A stretch of 64,000 nt of DNA from Elymus sibiricus (Eukaryota > Streptophyta > Magnoliopsida > Poales > Poaceae), in NCBI GenBank assembly GCA_039707655.1, contig CM077676.1, positions 80,771,395-80,835,394 of the forward strand, read 5' to 3'. Positions 48,360 through 61,313 of the stretch are shown one piece after another; position 1 is the stretch's first letter; the number at the start of each line of letters is the position of its first letter. The position numbers were made by a program, and so were the translations under genes. Under the pieces are notes generated by a model that was given only the letters and a program-made list of their open reading frames with translations, searched no databases and was not told where the DNA came from.

Positions 48360-51300
48360 CGGGGAAAATTGCTTCTTTGCCCCCTAAACGGTACGACAAG
48401 AAGGTTGACATTGATGTTGAGATTGATAAATTGATTGTTTGTGAAGACATTACTAGTGGAAAGATCTCATGAGAGATATCTTCTTAAAGGGGATCATAAT
48501 AGTTGCTATTTTCCTAGGGTTCCTAATTGTAAAAAGATAATACCATTTTTAAATTTAAATATGGGGACAATATTATGGAGGGAACTGAGTAGCAGCTCAA
48601 TCATGCCACTGCATATTATGACATTTTTGGCCTTGCCACTGGTAACCTATTTCATCTTTCCACTAATATGTGGATGTTTCCGAACAAGTTGACATGGATG
48701 ACTATTTGATCCTGACCGAACCTTTTCTTTGTTGAGGAAGTTAAATGTGCATTATTTTCTGTGAAACGTAATAGGACCCCATGGTCTTGATAATATTCAT
48801 GTAGAGTTTCTTCACTATTGTTATAATATAATCTAGGAGTATATTAAGTACATGTTTCATTGTTTCCACCCTAACATTCTTGAAGTACAATGACTCAAAT
48901 ATGGTGTTATTACCTTACTCTGTGAAATTCCAGTTGGTGAGAAAATTTAGTAATAATTCAGATCCATTTGCAAATGGATAACTAAAACAATGACTTTGAG
49001 ACTTGAACTCTTTGATGAGAAGTTGATTAGTGATTAGTATTCACTAGATGATTTATCAGAACTACAAACTTTATAGATGGTATTATGTCTTTGCATGAAT
49101 TCTTCATCACACACATGTTAAGAAGCATGTTGGTATCGTTTTTAACTATATTTTGAAAATACCTCTGACAAAGTTAATTGTGATTTCTTACTTTGATGCC
49201 ATGCTCCTAGGGGTTTTGATGTAAAGTGATGTGGTTGGGTGAAACAAATCCTTCACAATGATATTCTTAATGTCAAGCTTAACGATATTGTTGGTCCCTA
49301 CTTCAAAGTGCCAACGAGGTTAGGCAAGGGCATACTTCAAAATACCATCTATAATTAGGTCCCCTAAAGCTTAACGATATTTTTGGTCCCCACTTCAAAT
49401 TGTCCCTTTTCCACATTTCCTATTAACCTAGCTTGTAGCTGATTGATTAACTAGAATGTATGTTAAGGACCAGAACAATGTGTTGTTGGTATGTTTTGGT
49501 CTATGTCCTTATTGGTAAAGGTATTCTAAGTTTAGAATATGCAAATGATGCAATTATGTGCATTAGTCGTGACCATGAAAAATCTTTAAACCTCAAGCTA
49601 ATATTTTATATTTGTAAACCTATGTCTGATTAAAAATCAATTTAATAAAGGTGTTTAATTTTGGGGGAGATGATTCCATCTATCGGTTTATGCTAACGTG
49701 TTTCATTGCCAACTTGTCAAGTTCCTAATGAAATAATTGGGTGTTCCTATTAGATACACTGGACTAAAAAAAATCTTGATTTGTGTTTTCTTAAAGCTTA
49801 GTTTCTAGGGAGAAAATGATGCTTGGAAAGGGGGTTCTTTGTCCATGTGAGGAAAATTGTGCTCCTAAATGCCACTCTGTCTATTATTCCTTCTAACTGC
49901 ATTTATATGTTCATAATGAATAAATTTTTATTGATAAATTTTGTAAGCATAGAAGGAGATTTCTTTGGCAAGGTTGTAGTGCTAGAAAATATATCATGTG
50001 TGGTTAAATGGGTCTGGGTGTGCAAATCTAAATATAAAGGGGGGGGAGGCTGAGTGTTAAAGATTCGAGGAAGCAAATTATCAGTCTTCTGGTCAAGTGG
50101 TGGTGGAAGTTATAAAACCAATCTAGGTTGTGGTAGGACATTGTCAAAGCTAAATACTTGTATAATCATATTGTCGTTGTTTCTATTAATCCTAGTTTTT
50201 TTATTCCTCACATCGAAGGCCATTCCTAGAAGTCAAAGAGCTTTATATTGTGGGTAGTGGAAACGTGGCTAGACTCTGTAAAGACTCCTTGAATAATGAA
50301 ATACCTTTGTGTGACAAGTTTCCTCGGTTGTTAGAGATTTGCAACGTGGATTGCAATGTTTATCGTTTTTCCTTAGGTCAATCGCTCTACCCTTTTCAGA
50401 AGAAGGTTGTCCCCTAGTGAAATGATATGTGTGTTGTTGTTACTAAGCTGTCTACTTTTAGTGCTCCCGACGATTTTTTGGGGTCCTTGATAAGAAATCT
50501 AAATTCACTACCAAGTCTATGTATAAGTGGCTTGGGAGAAAACTTGGCGGGGTACACTTTAGCTTGATCTAGGATGCGAAACTTCCTCTTAAACTTTAGA
50601 TTTTTCTCTGGAAGCTTTTGCAAGATGTTGCATCGACGAGAGAAGACATGAGGAGGAAATTGGTCGGGAAATCCTACCTGCTCCTTTTGTGATTAAATTA
50701 AATCTCCACATAATTTAGTTTTTTCCTCTATCACGTGGCTTGGTTTTCGGGAGAACGTTGTGGGTCTGTCTTTGGCACTTCTCTTTGCCCTAATAACATT
50801 TGGCACTTTTATTCTTGGTGTTACTCCTTTTCCCCTTGTGGTGAAACTTCTACAGTCGAGTTGGGGATGTCTGTTGGGCTATGTTGAACACTCGAAATAA
50901 AGCTACCTTCGAGAAGTTGATTAAGATCCCCTTCAATGTTAAGTTCTTTGTGGTGGAATAGCGCATCCCGATTCAAGTCCTAAACTTGACATGGATGCTC
51001 GCATATTTCCAGAATTTATTTCAGGTTCTCCGGCGCTATTCTTTTAGTGGTATGGCATGCCCGTCAACTACAAGGGGCATGTGGCGACTTCGTCAATCTC
51101 AAGGTCTACCGGCTCAGTCTTTCGGAGGTGCTCATAGGGGTAGGGTTGCATGTTGTATTCATAGGGGTGCGTGTATGTGCGTGTTGTGAGCGTTGTGTGT
51201 GTACTGTATTTTCGAAATTGTATTTGCTTTCTTGGAAAGGACTTCAATGCCCAGTGATAGATGCTTTCAAGAAGAATGCTACGCTACTCCGCGCCAATGC

Positions 51301-51480
51301 CATGAACTTGATGTGTATCGATGGAGATGGGATCCTAGGGAACTCTGTTTTTACCATGTGATGCCTGTTACAACGGCTTTTCGCCGTGTAGGAAACACGG
51401 CCGGTTTCCTGTGAGCACCTGAACTTGATTTCTTCGTTTCCTGTTGTTTTTGTTGTAGAAGACTCGTTGTTTCCGCTAAA
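48360..51480 (+). pseudogene. Decayed LINE ORF2 in unit 1
   Basis: Broken reading frames on the plus strand resemble LINE ORF2 in order. HERYLLKGDHNSCYFPRV lies near 48450-48530 (region before the reverse transcriptase), RT-like sequence near 49260-49500, and the KDLRK / LVKWWWKL-type C-terminal segment near 50060-50140. Unit 2 has the same series at 60420-63060, so the LINE was present before the duplication. Many stops and frameshifts mean it is inactive. The Au-type SINE at 50953-51212 lies inside it. Confidence 0.65.
50953..51212 (+). mobile_element. Au-type SINE inserted in the LINE remnant
   Basis: GCGCATCCCGATTCAAGTCC contains a B-box-like RNA polymerase III motif, and TGCTCGCATATTTCCAG, TCAGTCTTTCGGAGGTGCTC and GTGTACTGTATTTT follow in the order of Triticeae Au SINEs, with a T-rich end. 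The equivalent place in unit 2 (about 62575) goes straight through, so the SINE arrived after the duplication. Short open frames across it are not genes. Confidence 0.7.
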
Positions 51481-52146
51481 AAATTAATGGAAAAGAGATA
51501 GCACGATTAAAAATCATGCATCTACGTACAGATTTGACTCAATGGTACGTCGCGACTAGCTAAAGAGGCTTCATTTTGCGCACGTATGGTGTAGCATGGA
51601 GTGGCCGTTGAAGCCCATTTGCTCACGATGGCGCACTCCATTGTGGCTCACAGGCAGGAAGTAGCTGCGTGCCACAATTGTACTTTTGGTTGGAGCACAA
51701 GCTCCTACGAAATGGCGACTAAGCGTAGACCATATATTTATTAATCATCGCCAACATCAACATCTAGGAACGGCTATTTTCTCCTCCCACAGAGAAGACA
51801 AAGATACGTTATTGACCACGGCACTCATACACACTTGATGCAAAAACTATAAGTGAGGAATGCTGCGTCGTCTCACAACAAAGTGAGCTGGGATAGGGTG
51901 CAAATGATTGATTTTTTCCGTTTCTACAAATAAAATAGGAAATAATTGAACCACTGGATGAACCATATCTTCTTCACAATCGAGTAGTAGCTTTGAATTC
52001 GTCCGGCATTATAAATAGGGAAATATGACATCATATCTTCTAGTATTTCTTTGGCAGTAGGACACGCGCCATAGCAGCACATATTCCAGATGCAGAAAAA
52101 AAAAATTGTAGCATCTATTGGACAGACACAGCTTTCAGTATGTATT

Positions 52147-52479
52147 CTAAACTGGCAAAAATACCAAACCATGTTCATGCAGGGGCGAGGGCTCTTGACT
52201 TGGACTTTTTAACTCACTTTTGGAAGAAGAGCTTCTTAGCGTTTTCATTTCCCTCCACAGCATAGAGACACGTTTGTGAAGTGGCAAACCAGGCGACTTG
52301 CTACTAAGTGGTTGACCTGATATGCTAACTAATGCATCTGAGCTGATGCTTATAGCCACCGGAACGAAATCCTCCGACTTAGCTTTCTCTATGTCAGAGG
52401 TACATCGAACTCGTATCATGGTCCAAAACTGCCGAGCTCGTTCGCTAAGGTGGTCAGGAAAACCAGCGCCCCAATCCAT
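52147..52479 (-). CDS. Uncharacterised open frame of 110 aa
   Basis: An ATG at 52477-52479 (MDWGAGFPDHLSERARQFW) opens 110 codons ending at 52147. The composition is balanced, with Arg, Ser and acidic residues, and is not low-complexity, but I recognise no domain. The frame is open 30 codons further upstream without another ATG. It lies at the junction between units 1 and 2. Part of it (about 52310-52360) matches unit 2 near 63765-63805, where the frame is broken. It could be a gene fragment carried by the duplication or a chance frame. Confidence 0.25.
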   Translation of the reverse strand: MDWGAGFPDHLSERARQFWTMIRVRCTSDIEKAKSEDFVPVAISISSDALVSISGQPLSSKSPGLPLHKRVSMLWREMKTLRSSSSKSELKSPSQEPSPLHEHGLVFLPV

Positions 52480-53776
52480 ATCCAACGAAGAGGATGGAAG
52501 AACGGCGTGAGGGCAAGGAAAAGGGTGCGAGGACAAACGTCGCCGGGTCGTCGTCAAGGGCCATGGCAAGGGCGTCGAGTGTGCTCGGCGCTCACATGAG
52601 CTGTCCCCGCGCTGACATGAAGATATAGAGTAGCGCTACCGCGGTGTGGCTGGCGGAAGTGGATGTGGACGTCGATGAGGCCGTAAGTGTGCGTGCGTGA
52701 TCGATGACGTACGTGCGCTAGTGTGTGTTATGTGTGCGGCGAACATGTCCAAGAAAACATGAACCACCAATTGTTACTACTCATTAGGCAAGACCAGTTC
52801 GTCGTGGGCTCGTGGCTGTGCTTGGGAAAAAGGAAGGCCTTTGGGTAGGAGAACTAAAGGAGAGGCCGAACGCATATTGACACATGGGTTACCAGTCAGT
52901 GCAAGATCGGCGGCAGTGCGTATGTGTGTGTGTGTGAGGCAGGCACGCAGTTCCCTCCATTCAATGTGACGGTGCACAGAAGAAGAGATCTGCCAAGAGA
53001 TCAAAATATATTGGCCAATGGAGAATCTCTTTTGCTCTTCCCCGTTGCTTTCCGTGGGGAAGCGGCGAGTGGTAGGCGATGGCGAACAGCTTCCCGTGAC
53101 CAGTGAATTCGATTTGTCGCAGTGGCAGGTCGATCATGGAACGCCCTAGCTACGTACTGGCTTGCCTGCTTTTCTTTCTTTTTCATCTTCCTTGGTCATC
53201 CCCACAGTGCATTGGCGGCATCTTCCCCAGCATATCAGAAAGCTAGCTAGATCCGTGTGCAAGACATAGATGTATACATAAAGAAAAGAAAAGATGAAGC
53301 AGGCTAGATAGCTCATAGAGCATGCACAACAACGTGACTTCAGTTGTCTCTCTCTCTGTGTCCTGTTTCGTATTGACAACGAAATATGCCGTGCATGGAG
53401 CCGTCTCATATAGCACGGTTGTTCTGACCTTTGAGCACGATTTTGTTATATCTGTATTTGACGATAAATATGCTATAAAGATGATTGCGTGCATCAACCC
53501 ATGCAGAGACCGGAGGAAAACTCTTCTTTCCGGAAAAAGGAGTCGTCTCTCGTACAAAAGAGCTAGTATGGACAGAATAACATATGTGAAAGAGACAACC
53601 GAAAAATCCATTGGTAGGTAGGGGAAGCGGGATGAGCGAGGCTAAGCGAACGTGAACCTAGCTTCTTAGACAATTGAAAAGAAGCACTCTCGGCCTCTAC
53701 ACTAAACTACTAAAAGGTGCACACAATCAAAGATCTATTACAAAATTCACAATTCATCCACAAGTAAAGAAAGGCG

Positions 53777-53961
53777 CTCCCTCCGTCTAGGTGCATAGTG
53801 CTTAGGAGATGCACCACAATCAAGGCGCATGGTGATAGGTCAGCGTTATATTTGCAATTGTTGAAATGAGCCACTGGAAGTGATCAGTCATGAAGATAGT
53901 TATGCATCGAAAACTAAGAAAAATAAAATATGACTTCACTTATATTTTGGGAAGGAGGGAG
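53777..53961. mobile_element. Stowaway-like MITE, private to unit 2
   Basis: The ends CTCCCTCCGTCTAGGTG and, reverse-complemented, CTCCCTCCTTCCCAAAATAT flank 150 non-coding bases. TA follows the right end but is not seen on the left, so that border may have mutated. Confidence 0.65.
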
Positions 53962-54619
53962 TATCAATTGCCGTGAAAAATCTAGCTTATATTAGAGCAG
54001 GACAATATCGGATACACCCACATAAGCGGGTAACCGAACCCACAGACATATGAACAACCTAAACAGAGGGAAGATTACAACCAAGACTCTATGCCTTGCC
54101 CAAGCCGCATCCTAATTTGTACTCATTGTGCCACCATAGCCCTAGCCGGCGATGGACCGCATAAAAAAAACCAGTAGCCCAAAAACCCTCAAATACATGT
54201 AGAGGACCAAACGTCGTTGAATCACCGCAAAAGTAGACTGTCACGAAGTACATCAGAGGATGACAAATCACGCCAAGCATACTAATGAGGGCACCACACC
54301 CTGATGTAGGCAAGCAGTGGCGCCAACATTGGCATACCAGGTTCGATGACCTTGCTCGCAAATGCTCAAAAGAAAGGGATGTTGAATAAGACGGAATTTT
54401 CACTGACAAGACTCCATGGAGCCATGCCGGCAGAAGACACAAAGAACCAACCCATCAACTAATGAAAAAAAATCATCCATGAAAAGCGATGGAAAAAAAA
54501 AGCCATTGAGCTTCTCGGCAACGTCAGACCAAGCGTCACTGAGACGAGATTAGAGCCAGAGGATTTATGTCTAAGTTATGTGTGCATGCACGTGGTTAAT
54601 GCCAAAAGCCAAGTTATTA

Positions 54620-54872
54620 CTCCCTTCATTTCCTTTTAGTCTGCATATAACATTTGTTTGAAGTCAAACTATGTAAAGTTTGACCAACTCTATAGGAAAA
54701 ATTATCAACAATCACAATACGAAATCAATATCATTAGATGCATCATAAAATGAATTTTCATACTATATGACTTTGTTATAGATGTTGATATTATTTTATA
54801 CAAATTTGATCAAACATTGCGTAGTTTTGACTTCAAACAAACTTTATACGGAGTAAAAAGAAACGGAAGTAG
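54620..54872. mobile_element. Stowaway MITE with TA duplication, private to unit 2
   Basis: The left end CTCCCTTCATTTCCTTTTAG and the right end, reverse-complemented as CTACTTCCGTTTCTTTTTAC, are flanked by TA (54618-54619 and 54873-54874). Inner arms share TTTGTTTGAAGTC(A)AAAC in inverted order. Unit 1 shows an empty site at about 41583 (GCCAAGTTAGAG). Confidence 0.85.
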
Positions 54873-55817
54873 TATGAAGAAACTGCAGTACTCTAGATAC
54901 AATCGGATCGTTCTCCACAAAATTACTGTAGAAAGTGTCAAGTAAAATAGCGTTCAATTAAGGTGCATTTCGGTGGATGTACGGCCATGAGTTCTAGCCA
55001 CAAAACATGCATGGCAATTGGCAGAGCGCCACAGCTGAATTAGCTTTCTTGATTGTGCGTCTACAGGGTCGCACGACCAGCAAAAATGTTCCCGTTAACA
55101 CTGGTGTAGAATTATTGACGGGAAAAAGCACTACACGCATCTCATACCAAACTAAAGCACAGCAATCTTTCATACAACTCTCATTGGTTCCTCTACAGTT
55201 CAGCTCGGGTCAGTGTGTACTCCTACAAACATATCATATTATTGTTCCCTAAGAACTCCAAAGTTTGTTCTCCATGTACTAGTAAAGGAAAACATGCCTC
55301 AAATTAAACTCTCTTGCCTTTACTGGATGGCTAGGGCATACTACTAATTAACTATTTCGTTTGGGCAGCGGATATCTCGTATGTATTCTTGGCATATTCG
55401 TAGCACCTAGCTTGATTAGGGTTTCTTCTTTGAGAGATCTGAGAAGCTACGATCGATGGGACGGTGTCTTGTAGGTTCATGTGGCCGGGTGATGATTAGG
55501 CCACCAATTGGATGGCTCATGTTCATCGGAACATATGCGCCGTGAGAAGACCAAAAAGGAGATGGTTTTACCTTTTCGCTCAGCTACCCTTGTAGACTTA
55601 GAGCTGGATCTTGGACAGGACAAGGAGGGCGACGACCATAGTGTCTAGGAGAAATAAGGGCTCAAAATTTATACGTATATATTTCTGTAATATTATGTTA
55701 AGTATTAATATTTAATCCAATGTGTTTTCCTTATATACAGACTGAAGACAAGGCTAAACAAACCTCCAAGGAACTTGTCGTCGCTCCCCTACCGATGGCG
55801 ATTCTTATATCATATAG

Positions 55818-55933
55818 TAGATTTGTTATTGTAAATGTTCATATTGTTTTCTATAAACTTGATCAAACTCTACAAAGTTTGAATTTGATCAAATCAAATC
55901 TAATATGCAAAGTAAATAAAAATAGAGGGAGTA
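55818..55933. mobile_element. Right half of a Stowaway-like MITE
   Basis: ATAAAAATAGAGGGAGTA at the right end and an inner TTTGATCAAA-type palindrome region are typical, but the left terminal repeat is not found. Confidence 0.45.
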
Positions 55934-57114
55934 TGGATTAGGGGCCTTCGCGCCTGTGTTCGGACGTACTCCACCATTAGCTCGCGGGAACCTTCCAGAA
56001 CGAACGAACGTCCGCATCGAGCACCTGCGGAAGCTTACGTTCGCTTACTATTAGCGTCCTCAGGAAACGCGGAGCCCGCGGTCAAGATTGATAAAGCCAT
56101 GCACTAGCTCCACGTACGTACGTATGCCTAATTCTGCATGCATGGAGATTGGAGGGCAAAGATCTCATCGCATCGCGTGGAGTGATATCAATCAAATTCA
56201 AATCGGATCCGAACGCGTCTGACCTGGATCAACCCTCCGGTGCGTATGGCTGCATCTGCATGCAGCGCCGCACAGGTCGCAAGCAGGCAGGCAGGCAGGC
56301 AGGCAGGCCTAACCTGCCAACCCAAACCATGCTGAGTGATTGGTGCAGGGGTAACAGTGGTGACCATCAGCTCGCACGTACCTTCCTCCACCATGAGCGC
56401 ACTGGCGTTTTCGAGCTCGGCTTTTCGGCGTTCCATCGATCGGGGAAGGGTCAAACACCCAAAACACGAAGGAAAAAGGATCGCACGGGGCGCACTATGA
56501 AAAACATGGTCGAGGGAGAGCCATCCCGACCCCACGTCAGACCAGTGGTGGCTGCCTGGAAAACACGCGGTTCCTCTGCCGTCGTGCGCGTTGAGTTCAG
56601 CGTCGTCAGCGGCATCTTCAACACGTGAGATTGGTTGCAACGCGTGCCCGCTCGGCCTGTCGTGCGTCACTCGCACCAGGTGTGGGACGCCGCCAATGGC
56701 AGTTGAGGGATACTTTTGACTTCCCAAATACTTGAAGAGAAGAGCCTTCTGCTGCTCAAATTTGAGCAGCTCAAACCAAGTCTAGTAAAAGATTCCCTAG
56801 CCCGCGCCCCTCTCCCCCTCACTAGCCTGGGTCTTGCCCTGATCCTGGTGCCGCCACTGCCGACGCCTGCTCCGTCACGATCCTTGCCTCCCCCCACAGG
56901 CCCACCGACCTCCCACCCCACCTTTCATTCGTTGTTCGCCCGTCGCCGGAAATGCCGCATCTCCTTGCCGTCTCCGCTGCAACCTTCGACTGCTCTCACT
57001 TCCTCTGCCCGCCAAGTGTTCGACGAATTGCCTACGTACATTTTTTTTCCCTTTCTTTGTTTTCTCTTAACTATTTTTGCAATCAAATTCATCGTTCAAC
57101 ATTGCAATTGCTAG

Positions 57115-57830
57115 ATGAAAAGGTTGAGGGAGATGTACTTCGATGACTCTTTCTCTCAAGAGGAGGAAGAAGATGTAACATTGCAATTGATACAAAGGGC
57201 ATTGCAAAGATCAAACCATCATCCTCGAGGCAGTTGCATCAGAGGTTCTACTGATTTGGCATTCATACTTTTGATTGCCTGGCTCTCAGGACGACCTTAA
57301 TGTCCTTTCTAAACCACCACTGTTCGGAAGCCTTGTTGTCGAAGATGCTCCACCTTGCAACTATGTTCTCAATGACCATGAGTACATGATGGGCTACTAC
57401 CTTACCGATGGCACCTAATCCTCCAAGGACCACATTTGTGAAGACAATTCAACATCCGTACGGCAAAAAGAGATCTCACTTTGCAAAGTGTCAAGAGTTT
57501 GCAAGAAAGGATGTTGACAGAGCTTTCGGTGTGCTTCTCAACCGCTTTGCGATTGTTCGTAGCCCTGCCGAGTATTGGAAGGCACGGGTCCTCTGAAAAA
57601 TCATGACAACATGCATCATTTTGCACAGCATGATCATCAAGATGAGAGACGATAACCGGGGAACTTTGGATACATCTCCAGTGGAGACCCTGTCGAGCCA
57701 AAACACAATGCAAACATGATCCAGAGATTCCTTGCAGCGCATCGAAGGATCTAGAACCGAAGAGTTCATGACCAACTCCAAGATGATCTTGTTGAGCACT
57801 TGTGGGCACTTTATAGTACTTGATTCTTGT
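57115..57830 (+). pseudogene. Harbinger-type plant transposase remnant
   Basis: Frames starting MKRLREMYFDDSFSQEEEED and later NYVLNDHEYMMGYYLTDG, then TFVKTI.HPYGKKRSHFAKC, QEFARKDVDRAFGVL and RFAIVRSPAEYW, match in order the plant Harbinger-related transposase family (DDE superfamily). Stops and frame changes break it, and a large central part is missing. The segment lies in a block (about 56690-58850) absent from unit 1 at 44900-45165, so it is an insertion in unit 2. The element's terminal repeats were not identified with confidence. It cannot encode an active enzyme. Confidence 0.75.
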
Positions 57831-58419
57831 GTTTTTTTATCCTTTATTTGGACTATCACTTCATTTGGACCCTTTGGTGTGTTTGACTTTTAATAATTAA
57901 TTTTGAAAACATTGAATTTGAAACATTGTTGAAAATTATCAATTTTCAAATTTGTATGCAAGCAAATGTCTAGTTGAAATGGAGTATGCAAACCAAAGGA
58001 TTGAAGAATAAGCAAAGAATTCCTTTAGTGAGTGAAGTTTTAGTGGTTTGATTAGCTCCATGTTTTTTAACACCTAAAAAATGAATAGTCAAGGTTTAAT
58101 GAGGGTTTGGAAAGTTAAAATTTAGGAATTTTCGTAGAGACGCCCTAACAATGGCCTTATGGTGTGGAAAGTGAGCAAACCATGCACATATTTTTGCTGT
58201 TCCTGTCGACAGTGTTTTTACTACCTTTCTTTTAGACATCAGTCTAAGAGAAGTTTGAAAGCAGGCAAAAAATTGTGTACCACATGCAGATACCCGATAA
58301 ATGTACAAGACATCGCTATTGAGTTGATACCAAAGTACACTCAGCCTCCCGCAATTGCGCCAAGAATGTGCACATCTAAGTTATTGAAAAAAAACACAAC
58401 TTATGGTTGAATGTCTAGG

Positions 58420-58627
58420 AGGGTGGTTGTACCCCATCCCACTAGAGATCAAACCCAAGGTTTGAAGTCCTGCATGCATAAGGGGATCATTCCCGTGGTC
58501 AGGAGATGTATGAGGTGTCTTTGTCAACCGCCACTCCGATCTTCCATAGGCACCAAGTGCATGCAGTGGTGTGCGTGGGTGTGTGTGCGCGCGCTTACGC
58601 CGTACTCGGTGTTTCTAAAAAAACATG
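58420..58627 (+). mobile_element. SINE-like element, Au-related
   Basis: The block opens GGGTGGTTGTACCCCATCCC, has a B-box-like AAGGTTTGAAGTCC about 50 bases in, and closes with a GTGTGTGTGCGCG run and an A-run. This layout resembles Triticeae Au SINEs. The middle is diverged and no target duplication was found. Confidence 0.4.
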
Positions 58628-60187
58628 AAGCCAAGGTGTCATGCTAAAGCGATTAGCAATGCGCAACAAAAGGAAACACCAATGACCACCGCCATCTGAA
58701 AACACTTAAAGTAGGAGAGAGATTCTTCAAAAGCAACGACCCCGAAAAAGAAACTGTTTTTGTCGGATCCAACCACCGAAGAGCCGAAGAGTAAGTCTAA
58801 AGAAACAACAAAAAACATTTCCTCGGGAAAAAGAAGACGACCATAAACACGTGCGGAGACTTATAGCTAAGAAAATAATCAATTAGGCATCATCGTGGGC
58901 TGGTCAACCAGCTCATGCATGGCGCAACATTGGTTGGCTAGCTAGCTAGCCGCTCCCCGACCCATCCATCGGCGCCGTTGCCCTCCCAACGATGGGAGCG
59001 GATATTCCATGGATTATCCCCCCACTTTTCCGACACTGCATCGATCATATCATCATCACGCCACCATGGATGCACCCCTTTACTTCTCTTCTTCTTCACC
59101 GATCCTTCCCTTCCCTTGGCTTTTCCCTTTCCTCTCTCTGTCTCCGCTAATTCCTTCCACCACGCGTCCACTACCGGTGGCAATGGCCAGGCCATAGCTT
59201 CGAACGCTCCCTTTTCTCTCCTGTTGTCGATGCTTTTGGCTTTTTTATCTTCAATGATATCCTTACCTCCGATAGTTACTCAAGTGTGAAGTAGGTGGCA
59301 ACTGCTGATGGCCGTTGGTTTCGACGTAAAATTACCACCGCCCCTTTAATTTGGTCTCAGCTGTCTCCGTTGATTCTACCCCCACCATGCATCCACTAGG
59401 ACCGCTACGTACGTGCTCATGCTCTCTTGTCTCTCGCTCTCGATCGGCCTCCAGAAAAGACTATGCTCCGATCCGCTTTTCATCATCTCTCGATCGTTAG
59501 TCGTTAATTTGCTCCGGTAATGGAAGTGTGGTGAGTGGCGTACGCAACTGCTAATGGCCGTTGGTGTCTCGTACTAGCAGAACAACTAGCCTACGCACGC
59601 GTGACGCCCAGCTGCGATCGGTCGATGTGATATACTATACTTCTTGTTGGTCTTGATGAGCCTGAGAATTTCCAAGGGAGCGCATGCAGTAGATAGCTTT
59701 TGTGAAGAAATTGATGCATACATGCATGCATGGCATCGCCAACTTTAACTGTACGTTGTTGCTGCCGGCCGGCCTTGTGACCGGAGAACAAAATGGCCAT
59801 ATGTATTTGTGACAACTGACGAGCCAGCACCCAGCAGTGACCTCACCTGACGACCGGAGCGAACTGGGCTTGGTCGTGTCCGGGGGTCGGTACCGATAGC
59901 TATTGCTGTCTGTAGAATACTATGAGAAACGAGTTTGTGCCCCCGCAAAAAAAAAAGAGAAACGAGTTTGTGATAGGAGGAGGGTCACACTAATCACCTT
60001 GCCTTTTGAGCCGCGTCACGGCCTCGAGCTTTGGCGAGGCCGGGAATCAGCAGACGTCGCCCACCGCGGGCTGCTGTTGCAGAAGTATGCAAGGTGCTCA
60101 ATCAAAGGGCCAGAATGCAAACAAAAATTCTAAAAAACTGCAGTTGAATAATGCATCCATTAATTAATACTATCATGTTAAAATGTA

Positions 60188-60225
60188 CTCCCTCCGCCCA
60201 TAATGTAAGACGTTTTTTGACACTG
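60188..60225 (+). mobile_element. Stowaway end fragment
   Basis: CTCCCTCCGCCCATAATGTA followed by GACGTTTTTTGACACT after a TA matches the left end of the same family as the fragment at 15290. The right half is missing. Confidence 0.6.
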
Positions 60226-61291
60226 AATTGTTTGGATGGCTTACCACATGTGTCACGTGGTATGTTAAAATATTGTTGAATTGGCGATTTGTATGCAAAA
60301 GGTGTGATAAATAGCAAAGGGAAAATCATTGGGAGTAAAGTTTTAGGGAATTTGCTAGGTCACAGCCTCCCAATACCCAATTTTTTTTAGGGAGGCTCCC
60401 AATAAGTGGCTTTTTTCTCTTCGAGGAAGTTAAACATGCCTTATCCTCATAGGACCTCGAGGTCTTGATAATATTCATGTAGAGTTTCTTCACTATTGTT
60501 GGAATATAATCCAAGAGTATATCATCTACATAGTCCATGGTTTCCACCCTGTCTTTCTTGATGTATTATGACTGGAATACGTTGTTATTACCTTACACTG
60601 TGAAATTATAGGTGGTGACAAAAATTCAGCAATTTAGATCCATCTACATCATTAGATGCATTTATGAATGGATAACTAAAACAATAATTTTGAGACTTGA
60701 ACCATTTCCATGGAAATTGATTAGTGTTTAATGTTCATTTATCAAAACTAGAAACATTATGGATGGTATTATGTCTTTGCACGAAAAACTTCATCAGACT
60801 TATGTTAAGAAGCATGTCGGTATCGTTTTAACTATATTTAGAAAAACACACAACAAAGTTAATTGTGATTTCTTACTTGGATACCATGCTCCTAGGGGTT
60901 TTGATGTAACGTGATGTGGTTGAGTGACAAAAATCCTTCACACTGGTACACTTAATGTAAAGCTTAACAAAATTGTTGGTCCTGATTTACGAAGTGCCAA
61001 AGGGGTTAGGCAAGGAGATCCCTTTTCCACATTTAATTTTAACCTTGTAGCCGATTGCTTAGCTAGAATGGATGTTAAGTACCAAGACAATGTGTTGTTG
61101 GTATGTTTTGTCCCCTGACCATATTGGTACAAGTGTTGTAAGTTTACAATATGCAAATGATACAGTTATGTGTATTAGCCATGATCTTGGAAAATCTCTA
61201 AACCTCAAGCTATGTTTTATATATTTGAACTCATGTCTGGTTAAAAACTGAATTTTATTGAAAAGTGAGGTGTTTAACGTTGGGGGTGGGC

Positions 61292-61313
61292 GGGGGGGGG
61301 GGGGGGGGGGGGG
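61292..61313. repeat. Poly-G tract (22 G)
   Basis: Uninterrupted G run inside the LINE remnant, absent from the unit 1 copy near 49660, so it expanded after duplication or is a sequencing artefact. Confidence 0.85.

Larger units (their letters stand above)
38345..52360. repeat. Large tandem segmental duplication, unit 1
   Basis: Blocks of this unit reappear in the same order and orientation in unit 2 (52680-63810). Pairs include 38360-39020 with 52700-53345, 40060-40260 with 53380-53720, 41030-42370 with 53990-55570, 44440-44900 with 56200-56680, 45170-46916 with 58880-59960, 47790-48135 with 59990-60415, 48725-51480 with 60420-63060 and 51560-52360 with 63110-63810. Unit 1 is about 2.9 kb longer because of private insertions and a deletion in unit 2. 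No intact gene is seen. Confidence 0.85.
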
